Of a DNA stretch of 64,000 bases, positions 57,911 to 64,000 are shown piece by piece (position 1 is the stretch's first letter; the number at the start of each line of letters is the position of its first letter). A model generated the notes under the pieces. It had not been told where the DNA came from, ran no database searches, and saw nothing but the letters and a program-made list of their open reading frames with translations. Origin of the DNA: Phenylobacterium sp. (GTDB lineage Bacteria > Pseudomonadota > Alphaproteobacteria > Caulobacterales > Caulobacteraceae); NCBI RefSeq assembly GCF_013911965.1, contig NZ_JACESE010000016.1:1-64000 (forward strand), given 5' to 3'. Made by a program: the position numbers and the translations under genes.

Positions 57911-59896
57911 ATGGCCAACTCCCAATCGCCGGGACCCAACAGGCCCGGCCGCGGCGGCAAACCCAAGCGCACCCCGCTGCAGGCGGCGCTCTACTGGGGC
58001 GCCGTGCTTTCGGTCTGGGGCCTCATCTTCGTGGCCGCCTTCTTCGCCGTGTTCGCCGTCGACCTGCCCGACACCTCCAAGCTCTACGACGTGGAGCGGC
58101 AGCCCTCGATCTCCTATCTCGACCGGTCCGGGGCGCTGATCGCCGTGCGCGGCTCGCAATATGCGCCGCCGGCCGACCTGGACGAGCTGCCCGACTACGT
58201 GCCCAAGGCCTTCATCGCCATCGAGGACCGCTGGTTCTACTGGCACTTCGGCTTCAATCCCTGGGGCATCATCCGCTCCCAGATCTACAACATGACCAAT
58301 GACGGCGGGCCCCTGCGCGGCGGCTCGACCATCACCCAGCAGCTGGCGCGCAACCTCTTCCTGACCGCCGACCAGACCTATCGCCGCAAGGCCCAGGAAC
58401 TCATCCTCGCCGTCTGGCTGGAGCTGAAGTTCTCCAAGAAGGAGATCCTCGAGCTCTATCTGAACCGGGTCTATTTCGGCGCCGGCGCCTACGGCATCGA
58501 GGCCGCCTCGCAGCGCTATTTCAACAAGCCCGCGTCCGAGCTGACGATCGGGGAGTCGGCCCTGCTGGCCGGCATGATGAAGGGCCCCTCGCGCTACAGC
58601 CCCGTCTCGGCCACCGATCGGGCGGCGCGCCGCGCCACCATCGTGCTGGACGAGATGGTCCGCCTGGGCGCGATCACGCCCGAACAGCGGACCGAGGCCT
58701 TCAACAACCCCGTCCGCGTGAACCCGACCCTGGCCAACCAGCGGGCCCAGTACTTCGTCGACTGGGTGGACGACCAGGTGCGCTCCCTGGTGGGCGAGCC
58801 CATGGACGACCTGGTGGTGGAGACCACGCTGGACCTGCCGATCCAGACGGCGGCCGAGAACGCGCTTCGCCGCGGGGTGGCCGCCGGCGCCGACCAGGGG
58901 GTCGGTCAGGGCGCGCTGGTCGCCCTCGACGGCGAGGGCCGGGTGCGCGCCTATGTCGGCGGCACCGACTACGCCGAGACCCAGTTCGACCGCGCCACCA
59001 TGGCGCGGCGCCAGGCCGGCTCGGCCTTCAAGCCCTTCGTCTATCTGACGGCCATGGAGCAGGGCCGGACGCCCAATGTCCGCGTCGTCGACGCCCCCAT
59101 CAAGATCGGCGACTGGGAGCCCAGAAACTACACCAACGATTATCGCGGCGAGATGAGCCTGCAGCAGGCCCTGGCGCTGTCGATCAACACCGTGGCCGCC
59201 CAGCTGGCCAACGAGGTGGGCACGGGCAATGTCGCGGCCACCGCGCGGCGCCTGGGCATCACCTCCAAGATCCAGCTCGATCCGTCCATGGCGCTCGGCG
59301 CCGTCGAGGTCAGCCCCCTGCAGATGGCCCAGGCCTACGCGCCCTTCGCCAATGGCGGCTTCAAGGCGACCGGCTACGGCATCGAGCGCATCCGCACCTC
59401 CGACGGCCGCGTGCTCTACGACCACAATGTGGACAAGCCGCAGCGCCAGTCGGTGATCGGCTCCCCGGCCCTGCAGTACATGAACCAGATGCTGCGCCAG
59501 GTGGTGTCCAGCGGCACCGGCACGGCCGCCCGCGTCCCCGACTACGACCTGGCCGGCAAGACGGGCACCACCAACGACTACCGCGACGCCTGGTTCGTCG
59601 GCTATACGGGCGGCTTCGTGGCCGCCGTCTGGGTGGGCCAGGACGACAACACCCCCATGCGGCGCGTGTCCGGCGGCGGGGTCCCGGCGCGGATCTGGAA
59701 GGACTTCATGAGCTCGGCCCTGCCGCGGCTCAACGCCCAGCCCATTCCCGGGGGCACGGTCGAGGCCCCGCCGGAGGCGCCGCAGGCCGATCCGATCGGC
59801 GACCTGCTGGACGGCGTCGGCTCCATGATCGGCGGCGACGATCCGGCGCCCTCCCCCGCGCCCGCGCCGGCGGACCCCGAACCGATCCCCTTCTAG
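57911..59896 (+). CDS. Penicillin-binding protein 1A (bifunctional)
   Basis: A 661-residue class A PBP. Membrane anchor LYWGAVLSVWGLIFVAAFFAVFAVDL; GT51 transglycosylase with catalytic Glu105 (AIEDRWFYWHFGF) and RGGSTITQQLARNLFLT; transpeptidase with S371xxK (GSAFKPF), S424xN (LSINTV) and K550TG (GKTGTTNDYRDAWF). It polymerises and crosslinks peptidoglycan. The C-terminal ~50 residues are a Pro/Ala/Asp linker. Start at ATG 57911, where the sequence becomes membrane-protein-like; the frame is open upstream without similarity. Confidence 0.95.
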   Translation: MANSQSPGPNRPGRGGKPKRTPLQAALYWGAVLSVWGLIFVAAFFAVFAVDLPDTSKLYDVERQPSISYLDRSGALIAVRGSQYAPPADLDELPDYVPKAFIAIEDRWFYWHFGFNPWGIIRSQIYNMTNDGGPLRGGSTITQQLARNLFLTADQTYRRKAQELILAVWLELKFSKKEILELYLNRVYFGAGAYGIEAASQRYFNKPASELTIGESALLAGMMKGPSRYSPVSATDRAARRATIVLDEMVRLGAITPEQRTEAFNNPVRVNPTLANQRAQYFVDWVDDQVRSLVGEPMDDLVVETTLDLPIQTAAENALRRGVAAGADQGVGQGALVALDGEGRVRAYVGGTDYAETQFDRATMARRQAGSAFKPFVYLTAMEQGRTPNVRVVDAPIKIGDWEPRNYTNDYRGEMSLQQALALSINTVAAQLANEVGTGNVAATARRLGITSKIQLDPSMALGAVEVSPLQMAQAYAPFANGGFKATGYGIERIRTSDGRVLYDHNVDKPQRQSVIGSPALQYMNQMLRQVVSSGTGTAARVPDYDLAGKTGTTNDYRDAWFVGYTGGFVAAVWVGQDDNTPMRRVSGGGVPARIWKDFMSSALPRLNAQPIPGGTVEAPPEAPQADPIGDLLDGVGSMIGGDDPAPSPAPAPADPEPIPF

Positions 59897-59912
59897 GACG
59901 CCTGCGACAGGG

Positions 59913-59936
59913 ATGCTCGCCCCACGGGGCGAGCAT
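59913..59936 (+). terminator. Perfect inverted repeat after pbp1A
   Basis: ATGCTCGCCCC (59913-59923) and GGGGCGAGCAT (59926-59936) form an 11-bp stem with a 2-base loop 17 bp after the pbp1A stop. There is no T-run, so it may stabilise the 3' end or be a partial terminator. Confidence 0.55.
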
Positions 59937-59995
59937 GACGCGTGCGGGCGGAGGGCGCACCCGGACCTGCGGGCGCATCGCGCGACTGCGGACAG

Positions 59996-60034
59996 AAACG
60001 AAAAGGCCGGCCGGGGCGCCTCGCCCCGACCGGC
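59996..60034 (-). terminator. Rho-independent terminator of the TonB receptor gene
   Basis: On the minus strand the complement of 60022-60034 pairs with that of 60006-60018, a 13-bp stem with one mismatch and a 3-base loop, followed by TTTTCGTTTC. It is 26 bp after the TonB receptor stop. Confidence 0.85.
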
Positions 60035-60059
60035 GCTCTCCTCACACGCGGACGCAGGA

Positions 60060-62873
60060 TCAGAAGGTGGCGCGGACGCCGATCTTGCCGGTCCAGGAAT
60101 ACTCTTCGTACTGCAGCAGGCGCTTGCCGTTCGGGCCGTTCTGATAGGCCACGTAGGGCTCGTCGCCGAGGTTCACCAGCTCGGCCACGATCTGGAAGTT
60201 CGAGGTCACCTTGTACTTGGCCGACAGGTCGTACTGGATGTGGTCCTCGACATAGCGGTCGGTCTCGTCGTCGCCGCCGAGCTCGTCCAGGTACATGTCG
60301 CGATAGCTGGCCGCCAGGCGCAGGCTGACCGGCCCCTTCTCGTAGCCGAGGGTGGCGTTGAAGGTGTTCTCCGCCGAGGCCGGCAGCGGGATCTTGCGGC
60401 CCAGCACGTCGCCCTCGGAGTCGGTGTAGGTGTAGTTGAAGCCGACCAGGAAGCCGTCGAGCGGTTGCGGCAGGAAGGCCAGGACCTGCTGGTAGTTGAA
60501 CTCGAAGCCCTTGACGGTGGCTTCCTCGCCGTTAATCGGGATCACGGCCTCGTCATAGGGCACGCCGTTGAAGACGCCGTCCTCGAACTCCGCGTCGACG
60601 ATGAAGTTGTCGATCTTCTTGTAGAAGACCCCGCCCGAGAGCACCGCCTCGGGCGCGAAGTACCATTCGGCGGAGACGTCGAAATTCCAGGCCTCGAACG
60701 GCTGCAGGTCGGGGTTGCCGAACTCGCCTTCGCGCTCGCCGGCGTCGCTCTCCTCGATGATGAAGCGCGGCGCGATCTTGCCGATGCCCGGGCGCACCAC
60801 CGAGCGGAAGGCGCCGCCGCGCAGGATCAGGTTCGGCGCGGCTTCGTAGCGGATGGTCGCCGAGGGCAGCCAGTCGGTGTAGTCGCGGCTGAAGCTCTGC
60901 GGCGTGACGAAGACGGTGTCGTCGGCCAGGACGACGCCGTTGCGGGTCGCGCCGGCCTCGACCAGCTCCACCAGATTGCCACGGATGTCGTTCTGCGTCT
61001 GCTCGACGCGGACGCCCCCGACCATGCGCAGCGGTCCCGACCGGTAGCGGGCGAGCACATAGCCCGCATTGATGTCCTCATCGACGCTGTAGTCGGCGAT
61101 GGCGGACTCGAAGGCCGTGTCCAGATCGCTCAGCTCGTAGTTCGCCGCGTTGCCGTAGAAGTGGCCGGCGGTGGCGCCGGGCGCCGGCACGGGATCGATG
61201 GGAGCCAGGCCATAGTCCTGGCGGCCCAGCACGTCGGCGAGGGTATAGCTGCCCGAATAGCCGTCATAATAGTCGAGCTGCAGGTCGTAGGTCTTCGACC
61301 GGCGGCGGGCCTTGGCGCCGGCCTGCAGCTCCAGCTCGCCGGAGTCGAGCACGAAGGACCGGGCGACGTCGAACTTCACGACCGCCTCTTCGTCCTCCGA
61401 CAGGCTGAGCTGCGTGTGCTCGAGCCGGTAGAAGCCGTAGCGCGACGGATCGAGGAAGCGGGCCTCGCCCGAGATCACGTCATAGGTCGGCTTTTCCATG
61501 TCGGAATAGTCGAAGGCGACCTCCAGGCCCGCGCCGTTGAAGCGCTGGCGGAAGCGGGTCGGATCGAGCGAGCCGGCCTCCTTCTCGCGCGCCTTCGAAT
61601 AGGCGGCGGAATAGTCGAAGGTCCACGGACCGGTCTCGGTCTTGCCGCCGACCACGTAGGAGTGGATCGTCTGGCTCTCGAAACGGTCCTTCAGGTCGCG
61701 GATGACGGTGATGCGGTCGTCGGCCGAGTTGAACACCGCTGTCGTCGCCGTGCCGCTGCGCGGGTCGCCGTCCATCTCAAGGATCAGCCGCTTGCGGTAT
61801 TCGTGATCGTCGAACTGGCTGGCCAGGACGCGGGCGTAGAGGTCAGTGGTGTCGGTCAGCCGGTAGTCGAACGAGAGCGAGCCGCCCAGGCGCTTGCGGG
61901 TGACGTCGTAGTCGCGGAACTCCAGCGTCTTGGCCGAGACGACGCCGCCGGTCTCGTCCCAGTCGTCAGCCTCGATGTTGTCGGTGGCGAAGCTGCGCTT
62001 GTAGTAGGACAGGCCGCCGGCCACGCCGAGCCGATCGCCGAAGGTGCGCGAGAAGTCGGCCGACACCTTGGGCGACCAGTCGCCGGTGGCGTCGTTGTAG
62101 GAGCCTTCCGCCGCCACGGCGAAGAAGGGCTTCAGCCGGTCCAGCGCGCTGGTGGTGTTGATCTCGATCGACGCGCCGATGGTGTCGGCGTCCATGTCCG
62201 GCGTCAGCGTCTTCTTGATCTCGATGGATTCGACCAGCTCGGACGGGATGACGTCGAGCGCGACGGAGCGCACGTCGCTCTCCGGCGCCGGCACCCGCGC
62301 GCCGTTGATGGAGGCGGCGTTCAGGTTGGGATCAAGGCCGCGCACGGCGATGAAGCGGCCCTCGCCCTGATCGTTCAGGACGTTGACGCCCGGCGCCCGG
62401 CGCACGGCCTCGGCCACGTTCTGGTCGGGGAACTGGCCGACGGCGTCGCGGGTCAGGACGCTTTCGACGCCCGCCGCCTGGCGCTGACGCGACAGCGAGG
62501 AGTTGAGGTTGCCGCGCTGGCCCACCACCAGCAGCTCGGCCACCGTGCCCTCCGGCGGAGCCACGGCGATGTCGACGCTGGCCGCCGGCTCGGCGACCGT
62601 GACGGTCGTCGTCGTAACCGCGCCGCCGGAATAGGTGGTGCGCAGGGTGTAGGTCCCCGCCGGCACGTCCACGAAGCGGAAGGCGCCGCTGGAGTCGGTC
62701 TCGGCCGAGCGGTTCAGCTCCACGATGGTGACCAGCGCGCTCTCCAGGGTGCGGACCCCGGACGCATCGCTCACCTGGCCGCTCAGCACCGCCGCCGACG
62801 CCTGGCCGGCGGCCGCCAGGGCCAGGGCCGAAATGCCCGCCATCCACAGACGACGCTTGAACTTGTCGCGCAT
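60060..62873 (-). CDS. TonB-dependent receptor with N-terminal carboxypeptidase-regulatory-like domain
   Basis: A 937-residue outer-membrane receptor. After a signal peptide (ISALALAAAGQASAA) comes a carboxypeptidase-regulatory-like module (LSGQVSDASGVRTLESALVTIVE, AGTYTLRTTY), then the plug (NVAEAVRRAPGVNVLNDQGEGRFIAVRGLDPNLN) and a 22-stranded-type barrel ending in aromatic KIGVRATF. This is the TonB-Xanth-Caul pattern, used for carbohydrate or other large solute uptake. Pho-box-like repeats lie upstream (62930-62968), suggesting phosphate-related induction; the ligand is not identifiable. Confidence 0.94.
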   Translation of the reverse strand: MRDKFKRRLWMAGISALALAAAGQASAAVLSGQVSDASGVRTLESALVTIVELNRSAETDSSGAFRFVDVPAGTYTLRTTYSGGAVTTTTVTVAEPAASVDIAVAPPEGTVAELLVVGQRGNLNSSLSRQRQAAGVESVLTRDAVGQFPDQNVAEAVRRAPGVNVLNDQGEGRFIAVRGLDPNLNAASINGARVPAPESDVRSVALDVIPSELVESIEIKKTLTPDMDADTIGASIEINTTSALDRLKPFFAVAAEGSYNDATGDWSPKVSADFSRTFGDRLGVAGGLSYYKRSFATDNIEADDWDETGGVVSAKTLEFRDYDVTRKRLGGSLSFDYRLTDTTDLYARVLASQFDDHEYRKRLILEMDGDPRSGTATTAVFNSADDRITVIRDLKDRFESQTIHSYVVGGKTETGPWTFDYSAAYSKAREKEAGSLDPTRFRQRFNGAGLEVAFDYSDMEKPTYDVISGEARFLDPSRYGFYRLEHTQLSLSEDEEAVVKFDVARSFVLDSGELELQAGAKARRRSKTYDLQLDYYDGYSGSYTLADVLGRQDYGLAPIDPVPAPGATAGHFYGNAANYELSDLDTAFESAIADYSVDEDINAGYVLARYRSGPLRMVGGVRVEQTQNDIRGNLVELVEAGATRNGVVLADDTVFVTPQSFSRDYTDWLPSATIRYEAAPNLILRGGAFRSVVRPGIGKIAPRFIIEESDAGEREGEFGNPDLQPFEAWNFDVSAEWYFAPEAVLSGGVFYKKIDNFIVDAEFEDGVFNGVPYDEAVIPINGEEATVKGFEFNYQQVLAFLPQPLDGFLVGFNYTYTDSEGDVLGRKIPLPASAENTFNATLGYEKGPVSLRLAASYRDMYLDELGGDDETDRYVEDHIQYDLSAKYKVTSNFQIVAELVNLGDEPYVAYQNGPNGKRLLQYEEYSWTGKIGVRATF

Positions 62874-62929
62874 GATCTACCCCTCTTCTGGCGCTTTGCG
62901 CCTGTTGGAGGGGCCTCTGACCTAGAAGC

Positions 62930-62968
62930 GTGACAATGACGGCAAAATGCCGTGACGTTTGGGTGACG
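62930..62968 (-). promoter_or_regulatory. Pho-box-like repeats upstream of the TonB receptor
   Basis: On the plus strand GTGACA (62930), GTGACG (62952) and GTGACG (62963) lie 22 and 11 bp apart, i.e. in phase with the 11-bp repeat of PhoB half-sites (minus-strand reading CGTCAC...CGTCAC). They are 57-95 bp upstream of the receptor start. The half-sites deviate from the CTGTCA consensus at one position, so this is a candidate only. Confidence 0.5.
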
Positions 62969-63005
62969 CGGCGGCGGCGCCACAGGCCGCCGCCGCCGCC
63001 CCGAC

Positions 63006-63830
63006 CTAGAACCGGTAGGTGGCGCTCATCCGCACCGAGTGGACGTTGAACTCGTCCTGGGTGCGTTGAAGGTCCGTCCCCGAGGCGCTGACGGCGGTGA
63101 ACGGGCCGCCCGCCGGGCCGCCGGCGGCGCGGACCGTGGGGCCCTCGTCGTCCAGCCGGGTATAGAGGTATTCCAGGCCCAGGCTCAGATCGTCGGTGAC
63201 CTTGCGCTCCACGCCCGCCCCGGCCTGCCAGCCGTGGGCGCCGTCGTCCTCCTCGCTCATCGTGAAGGTGTTGGCGGTGTTGGTGGTGTGGAAGCCGTGG
63301 TCGACGTCGCCATAGGCGTAGCCGCCGGTGACGTAGGGCAGGGTGTCGCCCATCGCGTAACCCACGCGGGCGCGGGCGGCGAGCAGGCCCTTCAGCTCGC
63401 GGGTCAGGGTGTAGGCCGCCGGCGTGGTGGAGAAGGCGGTCACATTGTCCTGCACGTCGACGCGCGTGGCCTCGCCGACGACGCCGGCCACCACATTGCC
63501 GAACTGCCAGTCATAGCCGGCCCGGGCGCCGAACTCGAAGCCGCCCTCCTCCTCGTCGCAGCCGGGGCCGGGCGTCGGGCTGTAGGTCCCGCCGTCGCAG
63601 AAGCCCGGGGAGAAGGCGTCGGCGCCGGAGCCGGTGCGCACCGTGTCGCCATAGGTCCCGTCGAGGTCGGTGTCGAAGGCGATCGTCTCGTCGTCGTTCT
63701 CCGCCTGCCAGCCATAGCCGGCCACGCCGCCCACATAGGCGCCGCTCCAGTCGCCCGCGCTCTGGGCCAGGGCCGGGGCGCCGACGGACAGGGCGCCGAT
63801 CGCCGCGGCGGTGCAAAGCATGGTCTTCAT
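63006..63830 (-). CDS. Outer-membrane beta-barrel protein
   Basis: A 274-residue small beta-barrel: signal peptide MKTMLCTAAAIGALSVGAPALAQ, then AGDWSGAYVGGVAGYGWQ, repeated strands such as FGARAGYDWQFGNVVAGVVGEATRV and RARVGYAMGDTLPYVTGGYAYGDV, and a C-terminal strand ending in F (MSATYRF). This is the porin-like/Omp25-type family (8-stranded). GAGGAG precedes the ATG at 63830, which is preferred to an upstream in-frame start. Two cysteines occur in the extracellular loop (FCDGG, GCDEEE). The gene is followed by a GC-only hairpin. Confidence 0.88.
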   Translation of the reverse strand: MKTMLCTAAAIGALSVGAPALAQSAGDWSGAYVGGVAGYGWQAENDDETIAFDTDLDGTYGDTVRTGSGADAFSPGFCDGGTYSPTPGPGCDEEEGGFEFGARAGYDWQFGNVVAGVVGEATRVDVQDNVTAFSTTPAAYTLTRELKGLLAARARVGYAMGDTLPYVTGGYAYGDVDHGFHTTNTANTFTMSEEDDGAHGWQAGAGVERKVTDDLSLGLEYLYTRLDDEGPTVRAAGGPAGGPFTAVSASGTDLQRTQDEFNVHSVRMSATYRF

Positions 63831-63863
63831 ACGCGTACTCCTCAGATACTCGATGGCCCCCAC

Positions 63864-64000
63864 AGGCCAGGCGGAGCAACGCGAGGAGTCGGCGGAACGA
63901 TGCGAAGCCGTCTCCTGTGACGCTTCGTGTTCGGACGAAGTGTGGCGCGCGGGAGACAGTTTTCCCGCGGAGGTGGACGACGGGAGCGGGATCGCCTCAG
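63864..64000. other. Upstream region of the beta-barrel gene to window edge
   Basis: 137 bp without a convincing gene. It includes an imperfect palindrome around CTTCGTGTTCGGACGAAG (63922-63939) and should hold the promoter of the beta-barrel gene. Confidence 0.3.

Overview
The window reads as chromosomal DNA of a high-GC alphaproteobacterium, most likely of the order Caulobacterales (Caulobacter/Phenylobacterium-like). Grounds: very high GC throughout; a class I lysyl-tRNA synthetase; the gene order obgE-proB-proA-nadD-rsfS-rlmH-M23-ctpA-polysaccharide deacetylase-rppH; a complete F1 ATP synthase operon atpHAGDC with a short epsilon subunit and an Ala/Lys-rich extension on the beta subunit; a large TonB-dependent receptor of the Caulobacter/Xanthomonas type; and a ligase-associated metallo-beta-lactamase exonuclease. 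The genus is inferred from recalled family features, not from a database search. No rRNA, tRNA, CRISPR array, insertion sequence, prophage or plasmid function was seen.

Layout. 1-6658: partial GNAT/CelD-like acyltransferase, a fused double ATPase of a peptide-type ABC importer, a HisB/GmhB-like phosphatase, and an ATP-dependent DNA ligase with its exonuclease partner, split by a divergent DUF3892 gene. 6659-9820: a putative small peptide gene, two overlapping hotdog thioesterases, lysS and a dispersed repeat. 9835-15272: secreted zinc metalloprotease, then a MerR regulator, a DmdC-type acyl-CoA dehydrogenase and an OsmC protein. 15323-18112: a palindromic repeat, vsr, cysK and a cytosine-C5 methyltransferase. 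18160-24876: a lipoprotein, a 42-residue membrane peptide, a D-aminoacylase-type amidohydrolase, a degenerate aldo/keto reductase, xdhC, and moaB-moaC-moeA. 24943-29446: leucine biosynthesis (leuC, leuD, leuB) with a VOC gene and a small monooxygenase-like gene embedded and a second inverted copy of the dispersed repeat. 29565-36550: MFS transporter, LysR regulator, alanine dehydrogenase, mtgA, nitroreductase, WD40 protein, lone ExbD. 36678-38861: divergent CobW-type metallochaperone and CDF exporter with a perfect Zur-like palindrome between them. 38933-50931: rplU-rpmA with a promoter and terminator-like leader, a GNAT, then the long obgE-to-rppH cluster and an alpha/beta hydrolase. 50954-57577: a secreted protein, atpHAGDC, a small hotdog protein and a small secreted protein. 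57911-63830: PBP1A, TonB receptor and an outer-membrane beta-barrel protein.

Most genes are housekeeping. The points of most interest are regulatory and structural: the rplU leader hairpin, the Zur-like and Pho-like boxes, a MerR operator plus an intercistronic hairpin, two families of intergenic palindromic repeats each present twice, the vsr/cytosine methyltransferase neighbourhood without a restriction enzyme, and several proteins with unexpected extensions or missing catalytic residues. I found no strong candidate for a wholly new multi-gene system.
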